Notes: generated by a model not told the origin, from the sequence alone. A DNA stretch of 64,000 nt from an uncultured Bacteroidaceae bacterium (GCA_905235525.1 CAJOLW010000017.1:1-64000); one strand, 5' to 3'. Shown: positions 11,929-21,920, counted from the first letter of the stretch. Numbers and translations are program-made.

Positions 11929-13705
11929 ACGCCCCATTCTCCTTCGGAATCTGTATGGGCAGGTCATTGCGTTGTGCCTCAATGTGAGGCGACATGATCT
12001 CCACTCCTGCCCCATGCATCGTGTCAAGAATGGTTTGGTGAAGTGCTGAATAGACAGCAGGCATTGTCTTGGCACGTTCGGTACAACCATTGATTTCATA
12101 CTCCACGTAGAAATCGTCAAGGGTCGTGATGCGGACAAACGGTTTGGGATGCTTCTTGATACCATCGGTCTTATCCGCCGCTTCAAGCAGGAGGGCTTCA
12201 ATCTTCTGCCACGGCTCGTCATAGCCAATGGTGATTTTCGTGTGGACAATAACACCATATCGCTGTGCCGAGAGTGTGAAGTTAGAGGTCTGTGAACTCA
12301 TCATATTGGAGTTCGGGATGGTCACAATCTCATTCTTGCGAGTGCGAATGCGTGTGACGAGCATACTCTTCTCTACCACCTCACCTTCCGTTTCATCATA
12401 GCGAATGTAGTCACCGATGCGGAAGGGACGCATGTAGGTCATCACAAGCCCTGCCATCACATTACCTACAACCGAAGTGGAACCCAACGACACCACCACA
12501 CCGATGAAGACCGACACGCCCTGAAAAATTTCAGAATCAGAACTGGGTAGTAAGGGCCATATCATGACCAGCATAAAGGAATAGAGCAACACACGTAAAA
12601 TGGTATGGGTCGGTGCAGCCCAATCAGCATAGAAGCCATTGATTCTTAATCGTCCGCTGGCTATCTCATTGGCAAAGTAACGAACCAGTTTCAACAGATA
12701 GTGGAAACAAATGATGATGACAACAATCTTGAAGAGTTTGGGCAAATAGGCGACAATGGACTTTAGAATATCGGTGAGGGGATTCCATATGAAACCAAAT
12801 ACGGTGTAGGTGAAAGTCTTGGTCTCAGGGAAGAATGAAAACATGAAGGTGATGCCCACTAGGAGCACCAAAAGGATGAGGAGTAAACGCACCAGGTTGA
12901 AGACGAAGATGATAGCAATACCGAGACGATGAGTATCAAGCAGAGGGTAGTTCTTGATACTGACAGACTTAATGGTGCGAAGCAGTTTGCGAGTGATACT
13001 GAATTTCCAAAGACGGAATAACCAAATGATGCCCCAAGTGAGAAGTGCCATCACTGCAATGATAAGTGCCACCCAACCCAGACTCTGCAACTTCTGCTGC
13101 AAACCGTAAGTCTCGTGCAACTGATGTACTTTTTCGCTGATGGATTCGCGGTATCGTTCAGCCAAGGTGAGCCTCTCCGTGTTATTCCACAAAGCATCAA
13201 GGTCGGTAACACTAAGGATGACCTCTTCTCCCACCATCACATCGGAGGACACTTCGCTGTCAAACACATAAACAGAATCTGTAAACATTGTCAAACGCTT
13301 GCCCACTTCGTATATCTTGCCCTTCGCCAAAGATACCCTGGCTTCAGGCAACATTCCTCCTTTACGGGCATAGATGACAAGAAGGGTGTCGCCCTCAACA
13401 ATCAGCGGTGCACCAGGGGTGACATTGCGTAGCGAATCCACCCTCGCCTTACGCTCCACCTGTCGCAATGAATCCTCCTTCGCACTCTTTCCCGTCAGTT
13501 CCAATTGCTCCTGCATCATGATGCCCTGCAGTTTCAGTTCCTGCACTTGGCTTCGCAATTCACTAACAATCGAGTCGTTGACTGCCTTCAATGAGTCAAG
13601 AATGGAAACAGGGGCTGTTGATACAACCTCTTCTTGGCTGAACACGGTTGTGGAACAAACGAAAGCAATCCACAAGGTGAGGAGTTTTACTGTAACTTTT
13701 TTCAT
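11927..13705 (-). CDS. Mechanosensitive ion channel family protein (MscS-like)
   Basis: This 592-residue inner-membrane channel probably releases solutes under osmotic down-shock. Residues 1-23 are a signal peptide. Residues 35-75 are Leu/Glu/Gln-rich and likely a coiled coil, followed by a soluble periplasmic region to about 190. Several membrane helices lie between about 205 and 400. The MscS signature follows: the pore helix SLGSTSVVGNVMAGLVMTY (Gly/Ala-rich TM3) and the beta-domain with IGDYIRYDETEGEVVEKSMLVTR... and IPNSNMMSSQ. The C-terminal alpha/beta domain covers roughly the last 100 residues. The gene is larger than E. coli MscS because of the N-terminal extension. It stands alone: sprA converges on its 3' side, and recG ends 67 bp upstream. 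Confidence 0.9.
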   Translation of the reverse strand: MKKVTVKLLTLWIAFVCSTTVFSQEEVVSTAPVSILDSLKAVNDSIVSELRSQVQELKLQGIMMQEQLELTGKSAKEDSLRQVERKARVDSLRNVTPGAPLIVEGDTLLVIYARKGGMLPEARVSLAKGKIYEVGKRLTMFTDSVYVFDSEVSSDVMVGEEVILSVTDLDALWNNTERLTLAERYRESISEKVHQLHETYGLQQKLQSLGWVALIIAVMALLTWGIIWLFRLWKFSITRKLLRTIKSVSIKNYPLLDTHRLGIAIIFVFNLVRLLLILLVLLVGITFMFSFFPETKTFTYTVFGFIWNPLTDILKSIVAYLPKLFKIVVIIICFHYLLKLVRYFANEIASGRLRINGFYADWAAPTHTILRVLLYSFMLVMIWPLLPSSDSEIFQGVSVFIGVVVSLGSTSVVGNVMAGLVMTYMRPFRIGDYIRYDETEGEVVEKSMLVTRIRTRKNEIVTIPNSNMMSSQTSNFTLSAQRYGVIVHTKITIGYDEPWQKIEALLLEAADKTDGIKKHPKPFVRITTLDDFYVEYEINGCTERAKTMPAVYSALHQTILDTMHGAGVEIMSPHIEAQRNDLPIQIPKENGA

Positions 13706-13772
13706 ATTGGGTGGTTTTAGATTTCCTTATTCAATGTATCCAACAAATCTTTTCCCCGATGTACATCCGTTC

Positions 13773-15940
13773 TTAACTGATCGCCCCCCAATTGATGTTA
13801 CTCTTCCTTAACTCGCGCAATCTCCGCCAGAGAATGTCGTTTTGAGGGTTGCGTTCTTCGGGGTCGGAAGTGATGACGGCCTGGGCAGTGTCACGAGCAA
13901 TGGTGAGGATTTGTCCGTCGCGAGCAAGATTGGCAATCTTGAGGTCAAACGCCATACCCGACTGCTGAGTACCTTCGAGGTCACCTGGACCTCGAAGTTT
14001 AAGGTCTTGTTCGGCTATCTCGAAACCATCAGTGGTATCGACCATGACTTGGATGCGTTTGCGGGTGGTTTCGCCTATCTCGAATTTGGTGACGAGCACG
14101 CAGTAACTCTGGTCGGCTCCTCTACCCACTCTACCTCTCAACTGATGCAATTGGCTAAGTCCGAAACGTTCGGCATTCTCGATAATCATGACGGAGGCAT
14201 TGGGCACATTGACGCCCACTTCAATGACGGTCGTAGAAACGAGGATATGGGTTTCGTGGTTGGCGAAACGTTGCATCTCAGCATCTTTGTCAGCAGATTT
14301 CATTTTGCCGTGCACCTTGCTCACCTGATAATTAGGGAATGCTTTGCTGATTTCCTCAAACCCGGCTTCCAAATCCTTCAAGTCCATCTTCTCAGTCTCC
14401 TTGATGAGCGGATAGACAATATAGATTTGGCGACCCAATTGGAGTTCTCGGTTCATGAGTTGGTAGATGCGCGGACGGTGGGCATCGAACATATGGACGG
14501 TACGGATAGGTTTGCGACCTGGAGGCAGTTCGTCAATAATGCTCACATCAAGGTCGCCATAAAGAGTCATCGCCAATGTACGCGGTATCGGCGTTGCTGT
14601 CATGACGAGCACATGGGGCGGTACGATGTTCTTCATCCAGAGTTTGGCACGTTGTGCCACACCAAAACGGTGTTGCTCATCAATAACCACAAGCCCCAAC
14701 TTGTGGAAAAGTACATTGTCCTCAATGACTGCATGGGTACCGACAAGGATATGGATCTCACCCGTGACAAGTCCTTCAAGCACTGCGTTTCGTTTCTTTC
14801 CCTTCACTGCGCCAGTAAGGAGTTCCACATGCACGGGGAGATCACCCAAGAACTCAAAGTGTCAAGATGTTGCTCGGCAAGAATTTCTGTGGGTGCCATG
14901 ATACAGGCTTGATATCCGTTATCGATGGCAATAAGTGCCACCATCAGTGCCACAAGCGTCTTTCCACTACCCACATCACCTTGCAAGAGACGGTTCATCT
15001 GCCGTCCCGACTTCATGTCAGCACGAATTTCCTTGATGACGCGCTTCTGAGCGTTGGTCAATTGGAAGGGTAAATGATGGTAGAAGAAACCGTTAAAATG
15101 GTCACCTATAGTGTCGAAGACGATGCCCCGATAACGCAACTGGCGGTCTTTTACATAGCGCAGGATGTTCAACTGCACATAGAACAGTTCTTCAAACTTA
15201 AGTCTCAACTGTGCATGGCGCAGTGCCTCGGACGAAGAAGGATAATGAATATTACGCACAGCATCATCGTAGGACATGAGATGATGTTGTTGAGCAATGT
15301 AGGGAGGCAGCGTTTCTGGCAACGGCTCTTTGAGAAGTTTGAACATATTGGCTGTCAGTTTCGCCATAGCAGCGGAGTTCAGCCCACTACGCTTCATCTT
15401 TTCCGAAGTGTTGTAAGAGGGACACAACCCCTTAAACACGGTAGGTTGCGTTTCATCTTTCTCTTGCAGATTCGGATTGGAGGATGATTCTTCAAACATA
15501 TTGCCAGTTGTTCGTGCCATCACTTTCAGATGCTCCGGCGCATTCTCAATCTCTGGATGTGCTATCTGTATATGCCCATTAAAGACTGTTGGCTTACCAA
15601 ACACGATGTATGGCTTGCGGCAGTCGTAGTTCTTTGCCACATACTTGACGCCTTGAAACCAAACCAAATCAATGCTACCCGTTCCATCAGCAAAATGGGC
15701 GATGAGGCGTTTGTTCCGTCCTTCTCCGATGGTGTCAAACGAAAAAATCTGTCCACACAACTGCACATAGGGCATATTTCCATCTATCTCGCCAATCTTG
15801 CGACTGCGGTCAACATACTTATAAGGGTAATATGCCAAGAGGTCGCCAACGGTGGTAATGCCGAGTTCGGTGGCGAGCAGCAAGGCGCGATTGGGACCTA
15901 CGCCCTGCAGGTACTTGATGTCTTGGCTAAGGATGTTCAA
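13773..15940 (-). pseudogene. recG: ATP-dependent DNA helicase RecG, frameshifted
   Basis: RecG regresses stalled replication forks. The 5' part (15940 to about 14860) has the wedge domain (QDIKYLQGVGPNRALL; YPYKYVDRSR) and Walker A LLQGDVGSGKTLVALM, reaching ILAEQHLDTL. The frame then breaks. The other frame continues as EFLGDLPVHVELLTG with the DEQHRFG box, MTATPIPRTLAMTLYGDLD and the helicase C-terminal motifs VGRGADQ, ending at 13773. The span is one base short of a multiple of three, consistent with loss of one G at about 14858 (expected TTGGAG, observed TTGAG). Restored, it is about 722 residues, near the family norm. No ATG lies in frame at the 5' end; a TTG at 15940 is the best start. 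The gene follows dnaG after 53 bp. Confidence 0.9.
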
Positions 15941-15993
15941 AATGTTGAATATTTCAGTTTGGGGGATTCCCCGGTTCTTGGAATCTTTGGATG

Positions 15994-18102
15994 TTACTTC
16001 ACCACCACCCTATCCCCAAGCATCTTGGCCAATTGCCGTTGAATTTCTCCCAATTCCTTGATGCGCCGCATGGTGTCAAGAGTCTTGTTGATGTCGGCTT
16101 TCACCTCTGGACGGGTAAGGTTGGCATTGCACTGCTTGAGTTCTTCTTCCACGATGGCATTCTTGTAGTCGAGCAAGATACGAGTGAGATAGGTCACCTT
16201 AAGTTCATCTTCAGTCTGAGCCATCTGATTGCCCTTGCTAAGTTGGTAACGGTCGCTAACGAGGTCGGCTGCTTCACGGCTGATATCCTCGTCTTGGTTG
16301 TTGAGAAGGAACTTGCTGGCAACGAAGCCTTCATCATGGACATGCTGACAAGTGATGGCGAGCATCTTGGCATAGAGAGGTGAACGAAGTTCGATGCCAT
16401 CGAAGGCAAGGTCTCCCAGTACGTATTCCGCCAAGGGAATTTGCAACGGCTTTCCATCCTCGCCTCTCCCTTCGACAAGTTGTTCGCCATAACGGGTGAC
16501 AAGTACCATCATCAGACGCTCGATACCAATGAGGCGTTGCTCTGTTTGATGCTGTTTGGTGATGATAGGGGTGGTGGAAATCGTGGAGTCAGGGAAGCCT
16601 TCTCCCGCAGGAAGGGCTTCAGTAGGAGGGATGTCATCAGGGAGAGGAGGAAGATGGGAGGAATCGGCGGCAGAGGATTCACCGTCCATTGGTGAGGAGG
16701 AATCAAGGTCAGTAGTGACAGCCTGCTCTGTATTCAGCAGACGGGCTTGACGTTCACGTTCACGCTGAGCCTCTTTCTTCATGTTTTCGAGGATAGACGC
16801 ACGGTTCTTGTTGGCTCCACGCATGAGAATAGCCTCATCCATATTGAGAATTTCAGCACATTCATGCACATAAGTAGAACGGATGATTTCATCAGGAATG
16901 ACAGCAATGCTCTTCACAATGTCCTCTGTGAGTTGGGCACGCTTGATGGGGTCACGCTGTGCATCTTTCAACAGGAGATTCGTCTTGAAAAGAATGAAGT
17001 CTGTCTGATGAGCAGCCACATACTCCTTGAACTCCTGTGCATTGTGCTTCCGTGAAAAACTATCTGGATCGTCTCCATCGGGCAGAAGAAGAATCTTCAC
17101 GTTCATGCCTTCCGCCAAGAGCATATCTGTACTGCGTGTGGCAGCATGAATACCCGCTTCATCACCATCGTAGAGAAGGGTGATGTTGTTAGTGAAACGG
17201 TGAAGAAGATGAATTTGTGCTTCGTTAAGGGCTGTTCCAGAGTTAGCGACGACATTTTCGATACCACACTGATGCATAGCAAGCACATCGGTATAGCCTT
17301 CCACCATATACACCATATCCTCCTTGGCTATCTGTTTCTTGGCCTGAAAGATACCATAGAGTTCGTTGGCTTTGTGGTAGATGAGAGAGTCTGGCGAGTT
17401 CACATACTTCTGACTGACGCCTTTGGTTCGAGCATCGAGCACACGACCACCAAAGGCAACGACCTTACCATTGACCGCTACCCAAGGAAACATGGCACGT
17501 CCACGGAAACGATCATATATGGTACCATTGTCGCGCTTGACGCAGAGTCCTGTGTCAATGAGATATTTCTCATTATATCCTTTGGCTTTTGCTTCGTCAG
17601 ACATGGCTGTTGGCGCATCAAGACAGAAACCAAGACAGAACTTGGCGATGATATCGTCGCGGAAACCTCGACTATGGAAGTAGGCAAGTCCTATGGCACG
17701 TCCATCCTGATTGTTCATCATGGTCTGGCTAAAGTACTTGGCAGCCCACTCGTTAACCGCAAACATGCTTTCACGCTCATTCATTCGCTGCCGTTGTTCA
17801 TCAGTCATTTCCTCTTCTTCGACAGGAATGCCGTATTTTTTTGCCAAATGCTTCAGCGCTTCAACATAACTCATCTGCTCCATTTCCATGATGAAATGGA
17901 CGGAGTTGCCTCCCTTACCGCAACTGAAGCATTTGCACACGCCACGGGCAGGGGATACGGAGAACGAGGGAGTCTTATCGTCGTGGAAAGGACACAATCC
18001 CTTGTAACTTGCACCTGCCCGGCGAAGTGTAACGTAGTCGGAAACGACGTCAACAATGTTGGCGGCATCTACGATTCGGTCTATGGTGGATTGTGGGATC
18101 AT
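15994..18102 (-). CDS. dnaG: DNA primase DnaG
   Basis: DnaG makes RNA primers at the replication fork. The N-terminal zinc ribbon is complete (Cys37, His40, Cys58, Cys61 within CPFH...CFSCGKGGN). The RNA-polymerase core and TOPRIM fold follow, with MVEGYTDVLAMHQ and LLYDGDEAGIHAA carrying the acidic metal-binding residues. After about residue 450 a low-complexity Ser/Pro/Asp/Glu linker leads to the C-terminal helicase-interacting domain, which begins near HQTEQRLIGIERLMMVL. At 702 residues it is slightly longer than E. coli DnaG, mostly from the linker. A 42-bp array of 7-bp repeats directly abuts the start codon on the upstream side. recG follows on the same strand. Confidence 0.96.
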   Translation of the reverse strand: MIPQSTIDRIVDAANIVDVVSDYVTLRRAGASYKGLCPFHDDKTPSFSVSPARGVCKCFSCGKGGNSVHFIMEMEQMSYVEALKHLAKKYGIPVEEEEMTDEQRQRMNERESMFAVNEWAAKYFSQTMMNNQDGRAIGLAYFHSRGFRDDIIAKFCLGFCLDAPTAMSDEAKAKGYNEKYLIDTGLCVKRDNGTIYDRFRGRAMFPWVAVNGKVVAFGGRVLDARTKGVSQKYVNSPDSLIYHKANELYGIFQAKKQIAKEDMVYMVEGYTDVLAMHQCGIENVVANSGTALNEAQIHLLHRFTNNITLLYDGDEAGIHAATRSTDMLLAEGMNVKILLLPDGDDPDSFSRKHNAQEFKEYVAAHQTDFILFKTNLLLKDAQRDPIKRAQLTEDIVKSIAVIPDEIIRSTYVHECAEILNMDEAILMRGANKNRASILENMKKEAQRERERQARLLNTEQAVTTDLDSSSPMDGESSAADSSHLPPLPDDIPPTEALPAGEGFPDSTISTTPIITKQHQTEQRLIGIERLMMVLVTRYGEQLVEGRGEDGKPLQIPLAEYVLGDLAFDGIELRSPLYAKMLAITCQHVHDEGFVASKFLLNNQDEDISREAADLVSDRYQLSKGNQMAQTEDELKVTYLTRILLDYKNAIVEEELKQCNANLTRPEVKADINKTLDTMRRIKELGEIQRQLAKMLGDRVVVK

Positions 18103-18144
18103 GAGGAGTGAGGAGTGAGGAGTGAGGAATGAAGAATGAGGAAT
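18103..18144. repeat. Six-unit heptamer array abutting dnaG start
   Basis: Six 7-bp units read on the plus strand as GAGGAGT three times, then GAGGAAT, GAAGAAT and GAGGAAT. The first base lies immediately upstream of the dnaG ATG, so on the coding strand the leader is a CT-rich heptameric repeat. A repeat-number change could alter dnaG translation. Confidence 0.85.
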
Positions 18145-18181
18145 TACTTACGGGGGTGCAAACATCGTGTTAGCAACTCTT

Positions 18182-18202
18182 AAATCCTAACTTCTAATTC
18201 CT
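18182..18202. repeat. Short heptamer array downstream of folE
   Basis: Three 7-bp units (minus strand AGGAATT, AGAAGTT, AGGATTT) overlap the folE stop region. They resemble the unit found at 21921-21948. Confidence 0.5.
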
Positions 18203-18760
18203 AATTAAACTAATGAATTCCTTGCGCTTCTCGATGTTTTCGAAAACGCCGGTATAATACATCGTCGTGGTGGAGGAACCCTGCTTCTCAATGCCACGCA
18301 TCTGGATGCACATATGTTGGGCTTCAACAACGACAATAGCACCAAGCGGATTGAGGGCTTGCTGAAGGCACTCACAGATTTGTTTAGTAAGGTGCTCTTG
18401 AACCTGCAAACGATGAGAGAAGATGTCAACCATACGTGGTATCTTGCTGAGACCAACGATATTGCCATTAGGTATATATGCCACATGCACCTTGCCGAAG
18501 AAGGGCAAGATGTGATGTTCGCAGAGTGAGTAGAATTCAATACCTTTCACCACCACCATCTGGTCGTAATCCTCTTGGAACATCGCTGAACGGAGGGTGG
18601 CAACGGGATCCATCGAATAACCTCTGGTCAGTTCAAGGAAAGTCCTTGCCATACGTTCAGGAGTTCTCAAAAGTCCCTCGCGTTGAGGGTCTTCACCTAT
18701 GACTTCAAGGTTCTTTTTGCAAGTTTCTTTCAGTATCTCTACCTGTTCTTCTCTATTCAT
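18194..18760 (-). CDS. folE: GTP cyclohydrolase I
   Basis: FolE converts GTP to 7,8-dihydroneopterin triphosphate, the first step of folate (or queuosine-precursor) synthesis, as a zinc-dependent homodecamer in the cytoplasm. At 188 residues it has the type IA length. The zinc ligands are visible: Cys80 and His83 in [12 protein letters not shown] and Cys151 in [10 protein letters not shown]. The substrate-binding run [21 protein letters not shown] is intact. It follows the SPOR-domain gene by 14 bp and so is probably the last gene of the run DUF1599-DoxX-tpiA-SPOR-folE, an order also known in other Bacteroidales. Confidence 0.96.
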   Translation of the reverse strand: MNREEQVEILKETCKKNLEVIGEDPQREGLLRTPERMARTFLELTRGYSMDPVATLRSAMFQEDYDQMVVVKGIEFYSLCEHHILPFFGKVHVAYIPNGNIVGLSKIPRMVDIFSHRLQVQEHLTKQICECLQQALNPLGAIVVVEAQHMCIQMRGIEKQGSSTTTMYYTGVFENIEKRKEFISLIRN

Positions 18761-18774
18761 TTCTTCTTATAATG

Positions 18775-19263
18775 TTATTGATAGACATATACCTCACTCT
18801 TGACAATGATGGCCCCTTGGGCAATCCGCGCACTCTTCAATTTGTCGAGATAATCATCCGCTTCCTTACGAGTGACAAAATCGCCCACACGGCATCGCCA
18901 GTTAGGTGACTCAAACGTGGTATAGACAGGCAACTCGGGGAAAATGGTGGACACTCTGGTACCTGCACGTTGAGCATTAGTTTGGTCAGCACGGGTGCTC
19001 CCGCCCCAATATACTTGAATGCGATAACCACGCGCCTTGGTTTTCTTTCCCTTCGGAATACCAGGAAGGTCTCTCTTCTCCTCCTTCTTCTCAGGAACGA
19101 ACTGCTTCTTTCCGTTCACCATATCGTCGAGAATGGAGTCCTGGTGTACTGTCACTGTGCCTTGCCCTGAAACCGCACTTTGAAGGTGATCGGTGAAATT
19201 CTGTCCAGACATGGTGATGGTACATAGTAAAATAGATAATGTGAGAATGAGAAGTCTTTTCAT
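18775..19263 (-). CDS. SPOR domain-containing protein
   Basis: This 162-residue exported protein starts with a signal peptide (MKRLLILTLSILLCTITMSG). After a Lys/Glu-rich linker (residues 50-80) it has one SPOR domain at about 83-160 (GYRIQVYWGGST...YTTFESPNWRCRVGDF...EADDYLDKLK). SPOR domains bind denuded septal peptidoglycan, so a role at the division site or cell wall is likely. The specific partner is unknown. It sits between tpiA and folE; the 151-bp gap upstream holds a strong hairpin element. Confidence 0.85.
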   Translation of the reverse strand: MKRLLILTLSILLCTITMSGQNFTDHLQSAVSGQGTVTVHQDSILDDMVNGKKQFVPEKKEEKRDLPGIPKGKKTKARGYRIQVYWGGSTRADQTNAQRAGTRVSTIFPELPVYTTFESPNWRCRVGDFVTRKEADDYLDKLKSARIAQGAIIVKSEVYVYQ

Positions 19264-19345
19264 TTGAGTTCTTAGGATTGAGAATAAATTTTTGCTTTTG
19301 TGTGTTAATGAGACCTATTGGCATCTGCCCCTCCACTCCCCCCAG

Positions 19346-19389
19346 CAGAGGTACTGGAGTACCTTTGATGCGGTACTGCAGCACCTCTG
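19346..19389 (-). repeat. Nested palindromes in tpiA-SPOR intergenic region
   Basis: An outer inverted repeat pairs 19346-19356 with 19379-19389 (10 of 11 bases). The palindrome AGGTACT-GG-AGTACCT (19349-19364) competes with the outer stem's left arm. On the transcript of this operon the two folds would be mutually exclusive. There is no T-run, so it is not a standard terminator; attenuation, an RNase site or a protein operator are possible. Confidence 0.5.
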
Positions 19390-19414
19390 TGGAGGCACTA
19401 TGGGAGAAACAACA

Positions 19415-20173
19415 TTATTTCCAAGCGTCGATAATGCCCTTAAAGTCTGCCACCTTGAGTGATGCACCACCAATGAGACCACCGTCGATGTCTGGCTTTG
19501 CAAAGAGTTCTGGAGCGTTAGAAGCCTTGCATGAACCACCGTAAAGGATAGAAGTCTCTGCAGCCACTTCCTTGCCATACTTCTCAGCGATGACAGAACG
19601 GATGTAAGCGTGGATTTCCTCTGCCTGGTCGGCAGTAGCAGTCTTACCTGTACCGATAGCCCAAATGGGCTCATAAGCGATGACAATGTTCTTGAACTGC
19701 TCTGCCGAAAGGTGGAACACACTGCCTTCAAGTTCAGCCTTCACAACAGCGTTCTGCTCGTTAGCCTCACGTTGTGCCAAAGACTCACCAATGCAGAAGA
19801 TTACCTTCAAACCATTAGCGAGAGCCAACTCAACCTTCTCCTTCAGAATTTCAGGAGTCTCGTTGTAGTACTCACGACGCTCTGAGTGACCAAGAATCAC
19901 ATATTCAGCACCAGTAGATTTCACCATCTCAGCAGAAACCTCACCTGTGTAAGCGCCAGAAGCCTTGTCTGCACAGTTCTCTGCGCCAAGACCAATGATG
20001 TTGTGGTCAATGATTTCAGACACCTTCGCAAGGTGGATGAATGGGGTACAGATAATCACACCGCAATTAGGCTTGTCAGCAGCAAGTGCCTCATTCAACC
20101 CCTTTGCAAGTTCAATACCTTCCTGGAGATTCTTGTTCATCTTCCAGTTTCCAGCAACAATTTTCTTTGCCAT
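19415..20173 (-). CDS. tpiA: Triosephosphate isomerase
   Basis: TpiA interconverts dihydroxyacetone phosphate and glyceraldehyde 3-phosphate in glycolysis. The 252-residue TIM barrel has all catalytic parts: Asn9/Lys11 in AGNWKMNKN, the electrophilic His in [12 protein letters not shown], the catalytic Glu in [16 protein letters not shown] (followed by flexible loop 6), and the phosphate-binding YGGSCKASN and [10 protein letters not shown] near the end. It lies 32 bp downstream of the DoxX-family gene and is probably co-transcribed with it. Confidence 0.97.
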   Translation of the reverse strand: MAKKIVAGNWKMNKNLQEGIELAKGLNEALAADKPNCGVIICTPFIHLAKVSEIIDHNIIGLGAENCADKASGAYTGEVSAEMVKSTGAEYVILGHSERREYYNETPEILKEKVELALANGLKVIFCIGESLAQREANEQNAVVKAELEGSVFHLSAEQFKNIVIAYEPIWAIGTGKTATADQAEEIHAYIRSVIAEKYGKEVAAETSILYGGSCKASNAPELFAKPDIDGGLIGGASLKVADFKGIIDAWK

Positions 20174-20205
20174 AATTCTAATTACTTTTTAATGAGTTAA
20201 ACTTT

Positions 20206-21354
20206 TTATGATTGTTGTTTCGTTGTTTGTTCGTTCAGTTCCTCCTCACCGGGCAGGTTGTAGTTACTCCACTTCTTCACAATAACACCATCGTAGAGAA
20301 GCACCATGCCTGGGTGTCCACGAACCACTGTCTTCAACATCCGCTCCTCTGCTATGCAATAACCATACTCAGCACCAGTATGGTCGCTCCAGTAGGTCTG
20401 TGCACGTTGACTGTCTGACGATGTCAAGCAATAGAAGCCATATCCATGCTCTCTCGCATAATCATACACTTCGTTAACTTTATCCACACAACCTTCATCG
20501 GCATGCATCAAATCAGGAATGACTAGCAAGAAGGTGTAGCCATCGGCATAGAGTATGTCTTCCGTGATGTCCTCATTGTCGGCATTTTCCACATAAAAAT
20601 CTGCCACTGCAAGGTCTTGTGCTCCCACTTCCCTTCGCCGAGTCTCCACATAAGTCCACGTGGAGTCGGGATCTTCATCCTCCGCACTAAGTTCCAAGGT
20701 CTGCCCGTCCTTCTCATAGATAATCGCCACATCAAACTTCTGCTGATCAGATGCACCAATCACCGCTTCACGTAAGTTAGTGCCCATCTTGTAGGGACGG
20801 AAGTCCAGTACAGGCAGGAAGACAATGCAGTAGATGGCATATCCAACGATGAAACAAAGGGAGGCAAGGGCGATGAGCCATTTCACTGACGCACCCAGAA
20901 AATCCTTCTGAAGTCGATAGTAACGGCTGACCAGCACTGCCGCTCCCAACAGCACGATATTCTTTCCCAATGTCGCACTATTGCTCAATATTAGCACATC
21001 GCCAAAACAGCCGCAGTCTTCCACTGGATTGGCAATGGCTATATAAACCGTCAAAAGCGTCATCAACACCATAAAGATGAGTGTGACACCCGACATTGTT
21101 CTTCTCTTCATGCCGAAAAGAATGCACACACCCAGCAGGAACTCGAAACTGGCGAGTATCACCGCACATCCCAACAGGAAAGTGTCAGGCAACGTGAACC
21201 ATGCCATCGCATGCATATAATCCTCCAGTTTATAGACTGTGCCAAGCGGGTCGTTCGCCTTGACAAATCCACTGAAAATGAATGTCCCCGCCAAAAGCAG
21301 GCGGCACACATTCACGGCGATAGTCAGCAACCGTGACTTAGTTTTGGGTGTCAT
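20206..21354 (-). CDS. DoxX-family membrane protein (BT_3928-like)
   Basis: The protein is about 382 residues. The N-terminal half is a DoxX-like bundle of four membrane helices beginning LLLAGTFIFSGFVKANDPLG, with a further helix near 150-190 (ALASLCFIVGYAIYCIVFLP). The C-terminal half (about 195-375) is soluble and resembles a thioredoxin-like fold without a CXXC. The BT_3928-like family in Bacteroidetes has this layout and commonly sits beside tpiA; its biochemical role is not established, though MauE/DoxX relatives act with periplasmic redox partners. The ATG at 21354 is preferred to a TTG at 21369; it overlaps the end of the DUF1599 gene by 17 bp, suggesting translational coupling. Confidence 0.85.
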   Translation of the reverse strand: MTPKTKSRLLTIAVNVCRLLLAGTFIFSGFVKANDPLGTVYKLEDYMHAMAWFTLPDTFLLGCAVILASFEFLLGVCILFGMKRRTMSGVTLIFMVLMTLLTVYIAIANPVEDCGCFGDVLILSNSATLGKNIVLLGAAVLVSRYYRLQKDFLGASVKWLIALASLCFIVGYAIYCIVFLPVLDFRPYKMGTNLREAVIGASDQQKFDVAIIYEKDGQTLELSAEDEDPDSTWTYVETRRREVGAQDLAVADFYVENADNEDITEDILYADGYTFLLVIPDLMHADEGCVDKVNEVYDYAREHGYGFYCLTSSDSQRAQTYWSDHTGAEYGYCIAEERMLKTVVRGHPGMVLLYDGVIVKKWSNYNLPGEEELNEQTTKQQS

Positions 21355-21881
21355 GCTGGGCTTCGGCAAGTTTTATGAGTCCGAATACGGAATAATTAAT
21401 CATGTCAAGATAGTTCGCATCAATGCCCTCCGAGATAAGCGTCTGACCATCATGTCCCTCAATCTGTTTCGTACGATTGAGTTTCATGAGAATCAAGTCC
21501 GTGTAACTGCTCACGCGCATCGAACGCCAAGCCTCATCGTAGTCATGGTTTTTGCGGAGCATGAGTTCAAGGGCTTCCTGAGCATATTTGTCGTAATACT
21601 CCATCGCCTTCGCTGCATCCATGTCCTCCGTCTCAGCATAACCCAGTTCCAACTGAATCAGCCCCACAATGCCATAATTCACAATGGCCTGAAACTCCGG
21701 ATAGATACCTTCTCCCACCAACGACCTCAAGGCTACGGATGCGATTCGCCTTGATGAAAATCTGGTCGGTCACCGAGGAAGGTCTCATAATGCGCCATGC
21801 TGCTCCATAATCGTGCAACTTCTTCGTGAAGATGTCGCGACATCCAGCCATGGCTTGCTTGAATTGTTGCTGAGTATCCAT
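21338..21881 (-). pseudogene. DUF1599 domain protein, frameshifted
   Basis: The 5' frame begins at the ATG 21881 (MDTQQQFKQAM) and reads the first DUF1599 half as far as KANRIRSLE. The frame is then lost at about 21725. The other frame resumes as RSLVGEGIYPEF and continues to 21338 with the second, internally similar half (KNHDYDEAWRSMRVSSYTDLILMKLNR mirrors HDYGAAWRIMRPSSVTDQIFIKANR). The span fits loss of 3n+2 bases, most simply about eight coding for two or three residues between SLE and RSL. DUF1599 proteins have a MazG-like all-alpha look; their function is not known to me. It is the first gene of the DoxX-tpiA-SPOR-folE operon and has its own promoter at 21903-21910. Confidence 0.8.
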
Positions 21882-21902
21882 TTTCCTTTCTAAAATTGTA
21901 TG

Positions 21903-21910
21903 CAAAGGTA
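21903..21910 (-). promoter_or_regulatory. Promoter -7 box for the DUF1599-tpiA-folE operon
   Basis: The minus strand reads TACCTTTGC, matching TAnnTTTG, 22 bp upstream of the DUF1599 ATG. The region where -33 would lie is replaced by the heptamer array at 21921-21948, and no TTTG is found there. Confidence 0.6.
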
Positions 21911-21920
21911 CAAATTAATT

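Noticed and set aside
14845..14870. Programmed frameshifting in recG
   Set aside because: No slippery site is present, and no family precedent is known to me.
13842..14912. Long plus-strand open frame (356 codons) opposite recG
   Set aside because: It is antisense to well-conserved RecG coding, has no recognisable domain, and arises from codon bias.
17146..18111. Plus-strand open frame (321 codons) opposite dnaG
   Set aside because: The minus strand encodes a complete DnaG with zinc ribbon and TOPRIM motifs; the antisense frame has no family features.
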